A DNA stretch of 64,000 bases. Source: Sipunculus nudus. Taxonomy: Eukaryota > Annelida > Sipuncula > Golfingiida > Sipunculidae. The position numbers and the translations under genes were made by a program. Below are positions 1 through 11,200 of the stretch, piece after piece; position 1 is the stretch's first letter, and every line of letters begins with the position of its first letter. The stretch spans positions 52,542,750 to 52,606,749 of the forward strand of contig CM049318.1 in assembly GCA_026874595.1 (NCBI GenBank), given 5' to 3'. The notes beneath the pieces were generated by a model, which searched no databases, was not told the DNA's origin, and saw nothing but the letters and a program-made list of their open reading frames with translations.

Positions 1-278
1 ATCAGTTGTTCCTCAAAGTTATTTAGTTAAAATTCTTAATATGTTTCTCGTTTTCCAAAATAGTTTGAGTCCTTGTATATTTCGTTTGCATGTACAGTAT
101 TTTGGCTGTGGTGAAGTTTATGCTTCAAAATTAATATAATAAACGTTTCGCAACAATTTTATTTCCCAAGATTGATTTCAACCTACGGGTATTTTTCACG
201 TGGTTTATTGAAATCATATAATATATCATGAGTTAAAAACATCAAAATTTCTGACCTACTAAAACCAGTGGGGGAGGG

Positions 279-280
<2 letters not shown>

Positions 281-346
<66 letters not shown>
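281..346. repeat. (AT)33 microsatellite
   Basis: Uninterrupted AT dinucleotides directly upstream of the palindrome at 379-451. Confidence 0.97.
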
Positions 347-349
<3 letters not shown>

Positions 350-378
350 TGAATAGCCATGCTGCTTCATTGTTTATA

Positions 379-451
379 GATGGAAAGGGTATACACAGAA
401 AAGTCGGTTCACTGGCAGTGAACCGACTTTTCTGTGTATACCCTTTCCATC
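379..451. repeat. Perfect 36-bp inverted repeat with 1-base spacer
   Basis: The left arm 379-414 (gatggaaagggtatacac ... ggttcactg) and the right arm 416-451 (cagtgaacc ... gtgtataccctttccatc) are exact reverse complements around a single G at 415. The palindrome lies between two long (AT)n tracts (281-346 and 463-512), with a short (CT)n joining the right side. No protein is implied; open frames across it are microsatellite translations. Confidence 0.95.
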
Positions 452-461
452 TCTCTCTCTC

Positions 462-512
<51 letters not shown>
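451..512. repeat. (CT)6 then (AT)n microsatellite
   Basis: A short CT run passes into AT repeats with one AC interruption near 470. Confidence 0.95.
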
Positions 513-2289
513 CATTTATTTGATAAATTAATAAATATATTAGTTCAGACACATACATCGGTCCATATACCGATAATTAAAAAAAGTGGAATAGTAAAGA
601 GACATGGAAGTTAATGAAATGAATATAATGTAAAGTCTGGTGCATTTAATAAAATAACTGTAGGGACTAAAGGAAATTACATAATTTACAACCATGATTT
701 GTCTGCTCCATAGACAAAGACCATAATCAAATAATAATATAATTATATATGAAGGGATTTCCCAGATTTACTGCTCGTGTCCTGATTATAGACAATGGTC
801 TAGCTGTATTTACCCATTTTGCATAGCGATATCTGAATTAATATTAAAAAATGATCTGTCTATTAAGGGTTAACTATTCGGGGGTTGTTATAATACAACA
901 GTCATCTGGTTTCATAATGAATATTCTTATGCACAGCAAATTACGCCTAGTGAGAGTTGCGTTCATTTGTGTCTGGGCACATCTGTAGAGATAAGTATAT
1001 AAAATTATAGCTACAAGTTAATTGGCTGTGCATGAGAATATATTGAAAATAATATATAAGAAGTATGTATAATACTACAACAGAGTTATCAAATTATTTA
1101 GAGACACATGGACTATTATTTCCTGTCATCTGAATAAGCTCATACACTCCAGCCAAAAGATGTTTTTTTTTTATATATTGTTCTGATAAATAACTGTTAT
1201 TAAAAATATGGTAATGTTACCATAAGATTGTATGTAATGCAAAAACAAATTCAATTAAATCCCTTTGTTTTGTTTATTTTGAATCACGAATAAGTTTCGC
1301 TTATCCCCTTTTAGGTTTATTTTAAAAATATGTACAATATCAGCAAGATGTTTGTATATCCTTGTGTATATCATATAAAGTACCAATATCCTATACCAGG
1401 ATATCTTTTTTTTTTGTTAAATGCAATAAAACCAAAATGTTCCGATTGTAGTGAGTTATTCGGCCTAAAAAACTATTGAACCAATCATAAGCCAAGATAA
1501 AAAGACAAAAAGTACATTTTATATGATTAAAAGGTTCCGAGCTATGAAATTATTCTGCGTCATTTAACCGCATAGAAATAAATGAAATAATATTCCCACA
1601 TTAATTAACACTTCAGAAAAAATACATTTGAATAATCATGATACTAGGTAGGGGGTCACATCGTTACCAATACTAATAAAATTGATCAATTGTCCTCGTT
1701 GACCTTCGTTTTGGGACATAGTGTGTAATATCCTGTGTATTGTCTACGTCACGGGTACGTCACAAGGACACTTAATGGATATTAACGGAAGTCAAACTAC
1801 GTCACAATGTAAGGTTAGCAGGTTTGTCTCTATATTCTTATCCTCAGAACTGACTAATGCCGGAAGACTGTTCACGCCAAGTCATATCTTACAGCATATT
1901 AAAGCCTCACGACTTTGAGGTTGAGTGTTTTTATGAACTTTAACGCTAGGTTTCTGCTGATGTTACACCGACGCGGCATTGAAACTGTCCCCTGACCTGA
2001 CCTCTGACCCATGACCATTTCCTATTATCCGTCATCAACAACTGTCATTTCCGGTCTCCCCCCTGGGATTATGGATCAATAGAGTCTGTATGCTTAACGG
2101 AGTGTCTACATCCTGATACTAGATACTTCTAAAAGAAAGCACGAACTTTTACACCTAATTCCAATTTTCAGGTTGATTGATGACAGGAAGTTCTGCATTT
2201 TCAGTTCTGACATTTTTGACGACGACGTATGTTATTTGAGTCAATGTAACCGTAGATCTACCGCTCCATTACTCCATGTTTCATAATAA
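513..2289. other. Non-coding stretch, nothing recognised
   Basis: AT-rich sequence with stops in every frame; the longest frame (1721-1918) has no recognisable motif. No tRNA, repeat or splice-flanked exon was identified. Confidence 0.6.
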
Positions 2290-2545
2290 CACCGAGGCGA
2301 CAGGGGAGGCTTTATTGCCTCTGCTAGAAGTGAATGGGTTTACCCACATTCGTGTGTATGTTTGTGTGTGTTTGTAGATTTGTTCACAATATAACTCGCG
2401 CAATAATGAATGGAAGCTCGTGAAATTACAGGGCATCTTGAGAAAGGGTCAAGAAAGAAACGAATATATTTTTGTGTGGCTCCGGTACATAATCCGGATT
2501 TAGGAACGTCATGAAGGAATATTCACAAACGCAGAGTCATTTATA
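2290..2545 (+). repeat. Dispersed repeat, related to 52150-52375
   Basis: Shared blocks with the second copy include ttcgtgtgt(a/g)tgttt, ataactc(g/a)cgcaat, gggcat, and a distal ccgg-tac/ctc-at(a/g)atccgg pair. A small hairpin (gaggc-tttatt-gcctc) lies at the left side, about 2305-2322. It is probably a fragment of a mobile element; its class is not recognised. Confidence 0.55.
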
Positions 2546-3143
2546 TACGAATGAACCTGGAAATATTGGCCGAATAAGTTAACGCAACACGGGTTGTGGG
2601 CACCCCACAAGGTAGAGGCATGCATTCCTTAGAAGGCAGATGTCTTTTTAAATCTGGTATAAGTGTTGGTCAGAAATAACTTTTTTATGGTGATTTTTTT
2701 TTTGGGGGGGGGGGGGGGTGAACCTGAGAAATATAACACTTATTTTTTAAATTTTGGAAACAAATTTATCAGTCAGTTTACAGTTTCGTCATATTTCCCT
2801 CAAATATCTATCGGTTATGCATCTTATTTTTGAGAAAATATCTTACTTTGTATGTGTCAATTGCCTCATTGAATTTTCATAAATGTTATCCCAGCTTATA
2901 TGAAAAATCACGAATTAATTATAAAAATTGACAAAAAATTATTTTTTTGTAAAACATTACATGTATTTCATAATATGTGATGGGAGTGAAGAAAATTATG
3001 ACATTTTGGGAGTTAGATTTTGTCTAAAGATTTTGAGCGGGTGTCCTGGTAAGGGGGCGGGGGTCTGTCGGTATTTCCTTAATTACCCCCTTATATTTAC
3101 TCAGACAAGAAGGCCCATGTAAGGTAATTACTATTCTATTACC

Positions 3144-3253
3144 CATTATCATTTTAATTTTATCTTATAACGGACACTTTCTACCGATTTTACAAGTAAG
3201 CTCATTCTCATTTTAATTTATTTTATTATGGACACTTTCTACCGATTTTACAG
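3144..3253. repeat. 58-bp tandem duplication, two copies
   Basis: The block ggacactttctaccgatttt occurs at 3172 and 3230, each preceded by an attttaattt-type stretch, giving two diverged copies 58 bp apart. Confidence 0.85.
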
Positions 3254-3680
3254 ACAACATGTATTTGCGAAAAAGGTAGATCTTCTACGATTAGACACGA
3301 CTTTAACCCTGAGCAAAGTCCCAAGCAGAATGTCAACTTCGGCAGCTTGTGTGTTTGGACAGTTGCCAATTTCTTTTGGTCAGATAAACGGTGTGTCGTA
3401 ATGAGACTTTCTTAAAAAAAAGCTTTTTTATTAATATATAGACTGACTCCAGTAACATTTTTCATATCTGTTTCTGTCTGTTTATTTATCTTTGAGGAAA
3501 ATATGAAATTTCCCTTTCTAAGGTCTTTCTCCAAACTGAAGCCGTGATGAGGACCTAACAAATGAAATGCTAAACCAGTGGTGCAGTCAAAGTACAAATT
3601 ATTACAAATTATATAGAATTATTTCAGAAATATAACAGAATTATGCAAGTAAGCTTATACTACCATTCATATCCACACTC

Positions 3681-3691
3681 AATATATATTA

Positions 3692-3747
<56 letters not shown>
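3681..3747. repeat. AT microsatellite, interrupted
   Basis: AT dinucleotides with tta and ac interruptions in the first third. Confidence 0.93.
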
Positions 3748-3749
<2 letters not shown>

Positions 3750-6040
3750 GAGTGATCGAAAAAATAAATGGTTTTTACTCCGTGACTAGAACAAAACTGA
3801 GTTTTAGAACGGCATAAATTCAAAATTAAAACTGCAAATTTTCAATTTATAACTACACACAAGGGGTCAACTGCACGTTAAAATATACCCTGACCAAATG
3901 CATTATATAATATCGAGCTTGATACTGAAGGAGAATAAATATATATTCTTACAACATCACGTATGTATAGCCTGCGAGATCCATCCCTAAAGTAGTTATT
4001 CTATACCACGAGTTGAATCATTCAAATCTGTATTCCCCGGGAGGCCCTGCCCTGTGAACTGCATTAATGAAGGGCTGTCGCTTCATTGATTCTAAAAAAA
4101 CAATACTTTCTTACTTTATATATTTCGTTGAATATTTGGAAATGCATTTAATCTCCAGTTCATTCAGCTTAACATATCTATGTGGATTGTCTTGTTTTGT
4201 CTGCGCTACCTTACTAAATTTTATATAGCTTTCAGTTACCTATCCTATCCTGTATATTCACTTTCTTGTTATGTTTATTTTTATATTATTGGTATGAAAA
4301 TATCCTAGATTTCTTTATTTTCTGTTTACATCGTTCTGTTTGTTAAATTTCACTCTTGTCTCAGTTATATAGTATACATACTTAAAGTGCCTGTTTAAAT
4401 AATATATATTTGTTTCTTTTTTATGATCTCTGGCGGATGAGTAAAATTGAGGCAGTCAATGATGAGATGAGATATATGAAAGAAAGGGATAAAACAGAAC
4501 AGTTTAATATTCAAATCATTACATAATCCAATATATCGGTTCTGGCTGTTTTGGACAATCCATAACAGTAACTGGCGTTGACAAAATGGGGACATTACTT
4601 CACAGCAAACGAAAAATCATTTGTTTATTTTTTTTTAATTACGCAGGGCAAATCTGTGAGTGTGATTTCTAGAAATAAAGAATGCATTAAATACTTAAAT
4701 CGTGATTCAGCGACTTTGGGATGAATCCCACGTAATTCTTTCTCAGTAACATCTAATGCGGCTGGGATTATAACTTTTTTTCATGTTAATTCACAAAGAA
4801 CAATCCAGGCAGGAAAAAATATCGCAGTCACCGTTTTTGGTCCTCGTGATATCTGTTTTAAAGAAAACCCCAGTTTAATGGAGTCTTTGATTGCAACTAA
4901 AGAAACCTTGAATAGTCGTTAATACATCCTCTGGCCAGTAACTGTCCTGCGGGCTAGGTGAGATGGAACAGGAATGCGTGCGGGTCATATTATCTAGTCC
5001 TGTTCCCTGCTTTGTTTGACCACTGGGCTTATTTGTCAATCTTGGCCTTCACATAAGGATTGTTTCTCACTGGGTCGTGATCGGTATAAGAGCTTTGGAG
5101 ATAATGTCCGAGTCTGCCTGTGAATGCACCCTACTGGCTTGCTATAATTAATATATGGCACTGCACAACTAGACGGGTATTTCGTGGTACTATGGCATAG
5201 TTTATAATATTTACTCATCTGGAAACAAATTGGCTGTGTATTTTTTTAACGTAGGGAACAATTTGCATATTTTTTTTTTCAATTAATCTGTTACATTTGG
5301 GTTAAAATATATCATTAAAAATTAAGAAAATGCTGATTATTAGTATTAGTATTATTGGCAGTATTTGTACATAGCGCTAAAAAGCCTAAACGGTACAGCA
5401 CTGAACAATAAAAAAGTGTAAAAGCTATTCAGTAAAACGTATAATACTCAGACGTATAATATTCAGACTGATAAAAATTAGTGCATGTAAGCTTTTGATT
5501 ATAGGATGATTTTTAAAAATGCATTTTTAAAAGCAAATTTGAAGTAATTAAAATATCGGCATATTTTACGATATCAGGGAATCTGTAATATGAGCAGATT
5601 TTGACGTTCGAGTTATAATTAGGTGCAGTATTTTGAATACGCTATATTCTACTCATGAGAATACCTGGCCATCCATACAGAAACGCATTTCAATATTCTA
5701 ATCTGGAGGCAACAAGTGTTTTTCAAGCATCGTCTGTGATTAAACGATGGATTTTCCAATACTGTGTAAATGGAAGTATAATGATTTTGAAATTGCTTTA
5801 ATTTGCGTCTACATAGAAAAATGAATGACTCAGTACACCCCAAGGTTCCGGAGAGTCGTGAATGGAGTTGCGTCAGAACCATATAAGTTGCCTTTTTATC
5901 GACGTAAAAACAATAATCGTGGAACTATTTTCTTATTTTCCATAAATTTGCATAGGGTGGTACAAATCATGTGATTGAATTTATCGACTAATGTATGTGA
6001 TAATATATACATGTCACCTCTCCATGCTATTTTTTATATA

Positions 6041-6219
6041 CAGTGGAACCTTTCTGTAAGACCATTTGTGTAATAAGACCACCTGTCTATTGATACCACC
6101 TTTGAGTTGACCGAAATCATTCACTTTGGTTATAAATGACCTGTCTCATATATGACCACCTGTGAATTAGATCACTTTTGGCCAGTCCCAAAAGTGGTCT
6201 TTTAACACAGGTTTCACTG
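6041..6219. mobile_element. MITE, pogo/Tigger-like termini (179 bp)
   Basis: Terminal inverted repeats CAGTGGAACCT (left) and AGGTTTCACTG (right) match at 10 of 11 positions. The interior is built from repeated gaccacctgt-like motifs, some on each strand, as in many short non-autonomous DNA transposons. The left flank ends TATATA, compatible with a TA target, but a right-hand TA is not present. Assignment to the pogo/Tigger group rests on the CAGTGGAACC terminus only. Confidence 0.6.
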
Positions 6220-7246
6220 CGTTGTACCTACAATAACAGTCAGCTAACTAAATTAAAATATTTGTAAGCATCTGTACCGAGAGACACCAAGCATTGTACA
6301 CATTTATTCATTGAACTACAATCTGAAGCACATATGTTTGGTAACAAAACTTAAATAAATCCTAAACTTCATACGTTTTTATACTTATTTTTGCTGCTTC
6401 TAGCATAGTGTATTAGAGTTTCAGTTCAAGTTAGAATATTAGTATTACAGAAGTTAGTATAAAAAGTAATTCGTATTCATAAACAGGTGTGCCTTTTTTA
6501 TTAACATTAGATGAGTACGGGGATAAACTCGGGCGTCCATGTAGTGTGTCTGGGTATACGCGGTTTATATACTGATGTCCATGCATAATGGATACCTTAG
6601 CGAGTCTGAGAATGTCGACCGCCATGCCGCGAGAGCTGGGGATGCTAATTTGATATACTGGCGTGCTGCGCTGTCCCGGGGCCAGTCACCTGTTATACTA
6701 TCAGATTTATATACGTGTCATTAAGGAAATAAATTATACATGAATAGTAAACGCTAGCGTGTAGATCACTTGAAAAATGAGGACCTTACCCTGACTTTTG
6801 ATGAAGATTGGGATATTAATTATTAAGAATTAATTTCAATGCAACCGCCACATTAACACGCCCGATAGCTATACTATTCTCGACGTTGGTCGTCTTCGTA
6901 GGTTTTACCGTATATATGAAATATTTTATCGTTCCACTGGTTAATAAGTATGCATATGATTTGTGTTCCTTGCAGAATGCTTAAAAATGTATCCTCACTG
7001 TAAACAGGGAACAGAAAAAATGAACTATCCTACCGTCATTTTCTGAATTTTAATTTAGTTTAATTCAAATGGACCAGAACGTGTAGACACACAGGGAAAG
7101 AGTTGACTGGTATGTGAGACAGAGAGAACAGACAGAGAGAGAGAGAGAAAAAAACTGACAAGGGCATGACTATATTACAATGAGTTAAGAGAGACATAAT
7201 TTACAGCGGTATCTGAAACCTATACAAATCAACCTTATTTATACAT

Positions 7247-7301
<55 letters not shown>

Positions 7302-8237
7302 GAACAAGGGTATGTCTATATGACAAATAGGATAGGAATATACAATTTAAAGTGGTGTCAGAATTCCATAAAAATTTACATTTATTATATATAAGGTTAA
7401 AAAAACATAAACAAAATCTCAAGAATATCCAAATAAAAAGTAGTAATCAATTAACAATACGTGTCCCAAATGAATCCAACCTCAACGTGATGTAAAGGTT
7501 CCTCCTGCTTGCTAAGTATATAACAATAAAGATTGATTGTGGTTGAGCTGCAGAAATTAATAAATAATGGAGGAGTTTTGCAATAGGCCATTCGGATGCT
7601 CGTAGGCAGGCGGGGGATTTATCAGACAGACCGCCCAAAGCATATATTAGATTGGGTAGTCAATTAGTCAAGGAGGTGTACCAGTTTGAGGATTTCCCCG
7701 TTGAAATCATTTCGGAAGCTTTCACTTCACTTACTGCATGCTACTTAATACACAGCATATTTTACTTTTTTTTTTTTAATTTAATTTTTTTCTTATCAAC
7801 CCTTATTCAATTTAACTTGTAATAAACGCAGTTCATACTTATGCTCATACTTACGTATAAAATGTGTAAAATAAATGTAAAGGACTGTTAATAAACAGTA
7901 ACATACCTTGTGGACATTTTGGAGTTTGAGGTAATTTTAATGTGGGCTTTTGTTTCTAGACACTTTTGCAGTTACCCAGTCAAATGAAGAAATAGGGTGA
8001 GGGAATTATGTATTCTGCTTATCAAATGGTTTGTTATCTATTGAGTGTTGCATGTCCGAGTCCAGACTGACCGAGTTCAAGTGCGAGTCCCTAAGGTTAG
8101 AGTCAAAGTCCAAATCTGTTTAAAACCGAAGTCGACACATTATACACAAATATAATTCACTCGTGATAAGACATCGTAATCTAAACAGGTATTGGTAAAG
8201 ATAGCTCCTAAGGTATTTTAATGTTCCGAAATACTTT
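6220..8237. other. Non-coding stretch with GA microsatellites
   Basis: Contains (GA)n at about 7127-7147 and 7251-7298, and a short quasi-repeat of gagtcc-like words at about 8056-8112. No gene was recognised. Confidence 0.6.
7251..7298. repeat. (GA)24 microsatellite
   Basis: Uninterrupted GA dinucleotides between cataaca and aatgaacaagg. Confidence 0.95.
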
Positions 8238-8378
8238 GCTGTTCATAACAATTGTACATCTAATTTCCTATATTCATTTAGGCATGCGCTAATATATTTG
8301 AAGTCTGAAAAGTTACAAGTATTTTATATACAACCTCCATACACTCCACCGAAGTAGCATTTCAAAGGATTATATACA
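8238..8378 (-). repeat. Diverged partial copy of the 9.2-kb / 20-kb dispersed repeat
   Basis: It aligns through aattgtacatc, ttaggcat, tgaagtctgaaaagttacaa, acaacctccatac and gtagcatttcaaagg with 9245-9375, and better still with the reverse complement of 20340-20510. It lacks the coding-like part of the other copies. Strand is given relative to the coding-like frame of the family. Confidence 0.7.
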
Positions 8379-8837
8379 GGTTGTGGTACACGCAAAAGCA
8401 TACCGCAGTGTAAAACTAAAGGACATATATTATATAAACAAACCACAAAGAAGTTGTCATTTATAGTTAGATCCCTGAGTTGAAAAAAAAACCAACTTGA
8501 AACATTTGGGAAGGTGAGACGAGGATGCAAAAGGTAAATACTCCAGTTATACGTGAACGAATCCCACAACAATAGAATGGTTGTGCATGCTGACCTCATT
8601 TGATAAAAGATCCATTATTCTGCTTCATGCATACTTAATGCATTCCGTTTGGACTATTTGATATATTTTTATGTTCTTCATTTGATTTGATGTATTTGCT
8701 TGGGGAATCTCCCTTCACATGAATTCCATATTATAAGCTTCCCCGTAACAAACAGAAATAAAAGATAAATCGTAGAACATAATTAAAAACACACTGGACA
8801 ATTAAGGTTTTACAGTAGTTGTTATTGCGGAAGTGAC

Positions 8838-9170
8838 GACAAGCCTTTCTGAGGTATAACTCAACATCGTAAGCGTAATAACACCAGACAAGCCTTTCAG
8901 AGGTTTACTCAACATCGTAAGCGTAATAACACCAGACAAGCCTTTCTGAGGTTTACTCAACATCGTAAGCGTTATAACACCAAGCCTTTCTGAGGTTAAC
9001 TCAACATCGTAAGCGTTATAACACCAGACAAGCCTTTCTGAGGTTTACTCAACATCGTAAGCGTTATAACACCAGGCAAGCCTTTCTGAGGTTTACTCAA
9101 CATCGTAAGCGTTATAACACCAGACAAACCTTTCTAAGGTTAACTCAACATCGTAAGCGTTATAACACCG
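8838..9170. repeat. 48-bp minisatellite, seven copies
   Basis: Copies start at about 8838, 8887, 8935, 8981 (shortened to about 44 bp), 9027, 9075 and 9123. Core words are caagcctttctgagg, tactcaacatcgtaagcg and ttataacacca. The last copy runs directly into the dispersed repeat that continues to 9580. A single diverged copy stands at the same place in the related repeat at 20 kb. Confidence 0.96.
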
Positions 9171-9580
9171 GTCTAGAGTGGGTATGATAAAGACTATAAA
9201 AATATTTACTCGCTGACGGGTGCATAATTAAAACTTACAGACACAACTGTACATCAAACTGTCTGTATTCAATTAGGCATTCACTAATACATGTGACGTC
9301 TGACACGTTAGAAGTATTGTGTAAACAACCTTCATACCACCTATCGGAGTAGACTTTCATAGGTTTATGCCCCAACAGGAAAATAATCTCATTGTTAGCT
9401 CATGCGAAGAATCGGTCATGCCCATGCTTATAGGGTAGCCTGTCCAACCATCAAGCTGTCAAGCTTTTTGTGGAAATCTGGTAAATTGTTTATCGATGAC
9501 ACTCCTATGCTACCGACAAAGGCATTGAATTTAATCATTGCATCAACGATTTAATTTGCTTTGTTAGCTAAGGTTGGACG
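9171..9580 (-). repeat. Dispersed repeat body (copy 1), reverse to the copy at 20129-20552
   Basis: It is homologous over its length to the reverse complement of 20129-20552. Shared blocks include cagacacaactgtacatcaaa, split as cagacacaactg/tacatcaaa, then caaccttcatacca, gtagcctgtccaaccatcaa and ctgtcaagctt. Its minus strand holds a 39-codon frame (9428-9547) that is collinear with the other copy. Probably the end of an unrecognised mobile element. Confidence 0.85.
9428..9547 (-). pseudogene. C-terminal coding remnant shared by two repeat copies
   Basis: A 39-residue stretch ends in a stop and contains FNAFVGSIGVSSINN, then LPDFHKKLDSLMVGQATL. The copy at 20179-20298 has the same length with no indels: 28 of 39 residues and 99 of 120 bases agree by hand count. 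The last 12 residues (from KLDSL on) differ only by silent changes. Upstream of this segment both copies meet stops, so only the 3' end of a coding sequence is retained. The protein family is not recognised. Confidence 0.5.
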
Positions 9581-10385
9581 CATATTAAATAACTGAAGGG
9601 CAATCGGTACAATTCCAATGGTCAGTATGGATCAATAGGTAAATTGCTGTTTTGATCCTTATATCTTAAGATCTTATTTTTTTAGTCTCATGGACACATT
9701 TCAGTTAACAGTATTAAAAGTAAAAACAAAAACAAATCGTTTTGTAGAACATTGCGAGTCCAAGATGACACTCAAACAAATATTCTCTGGGTACATATTA
9801 TTTATTTCTGGGCAATTCCTGTTCAGAAAAGTTCTTACAACACCTCTGTGACGGATGAATGAGCTAGTTCATCTACAAGCTGTAAGTAAACACAGCAAAA
9901 TTAAGAAACGGAAAAGAAAACGTAACCTAAGGTGGTTGGTTTCATATGTACTGGAATTTGAAAGGTCACTAGTTGCCAAATACCCTTTGTGACTTACCGC
10001 CAGATCTCCTTGTTGAATGTGTGTGGATTATTTTAGCGGGACCCTCATATTATAAACACATGGTTGAATCAAAACGAACAGTTTGTGTGTAGTGGGATTG
10101 GCGTTTTCTTATTAATTTAATAAAAGATTCAAGGGATTATCTTAAGTTATTATTAAATATTATCAGATATCGAAATAGGCCCCAAAAACTGTTCTTTGAC
10201 TGAAAATATGAAAGTGAAAACACCCACTCCGCGTAACGTAATCTGAGGTCCAATGCAGTTGCCGAGTTGACTTAAAGCGGTAAATGGATTATCTATCCAG
10301 TTGACGGTCACTTCCGTTGAGTTCTACATCCCATCGGAAATTAATTATGAGGTCAAACAAACTTAGCACAATGGGTCAAGGTACC

Positions 10386-10389
<4 letters not shown>

Positions 10390-10452
<63 letters not shown>

Positions 10453-10453
10453 A
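10390..10453. repeat. (CT)n-(AC)n compound microsatellite
   Basis: About 32 bases of CT pass directly into about 32 bases of AC, with one AAC interruption near the end. Confidence 0.95.
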
Positions 10454-10794
10454 CCTGTGATTCATTTTCAGACAAATTCAGCTCTTCCCCATAGACATTG
10501 ATTTTCATACAACTATACTGATTAGGATGATTAGAAATAATATGCAGAGGCTCGTTCACATGTAAGTAATCTGTTTAAATATAAAATTCTTAATTATCCC
10601 CTGGTTTAAAAGAACGTCTCAATTTGAACTATAAATAGTAACGCTTCACAAAATACGCAACATCACAAAATATTTAAAACACTAGTAATATACAATTCAT
10701 AGAGAAATATTTATAAAACATAACGGCGTTAGGGACATTTCATGCTATCAGTAAACTATATGTTTAATAACCACGTAGTTTTTTTACATACGTG

Positions 10795-11200
10795 TACACA
10801 TGTACCCTTCCGACAGAAGTCGTTTTTATTCAAAAAGGTTCTCTTCCAGTTAGGCACGGTGGGACCGCTGAGACTACTTGTCTCAACTGTCAACTGTGTT
10901 AAACAAAACTTTTTACATCTCAAGGAAACACCACATGTTTATATTTTCCATGCACATTCTTAAAATATATTACTTATACCGTGAAGTCTTTACAAAAAAA
11001 ACACCCAGGTTAATGTAATTTGTCTTTAAAACATATTTGGACGGACCACATTACCCTCTTCCCTATATTTATACCTACGCCGGTGGTGTATTTAGAACCC
11101 CAGTGCATTGTGGGCATAGGATTTCTATAACGACAACCCCTAACCAGCGGAGTCGTTCTCTTTCAGTGTTCATCAATTGCTGAAATTATAAGTGTATCCA
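10795..11200. repeat. Dispersed repeat, direct relative of 12870-13340 (left copy)
   Basis: Shared landmarks with the right copy: acccttccrac, gtgggac, gactacttgtctcaact, tcaaggaaacacc, ccgtgaagtc-ttaca, aaaacaccca, and later cc(t/g)aa-c--gc(c/t)g-tgg. Divergence is high but the landmarks stay collinear over about 350 bp. The frames within it are unrelated between copies. Confidence 0.7.

Larger units (their letters stand above)
2546..6040. other. Non-coding stretch with simple repeats
   Basis: Holds a G-run (about 2704-2718), a 58-bp tandem duplication (3144-3253), an AT microsatellite (3681-3747) and scattered A/T runs. Open frames are short and unrecognised. Confidence 0.6.

Noticed and set aside
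268-531. Open frames of alternating Tyr-Ile or Ser-Leu (also at 18009-18276, 32827-33119, 61526-61771)
   Set aside because: They are translations of AT and CT microsatellites.
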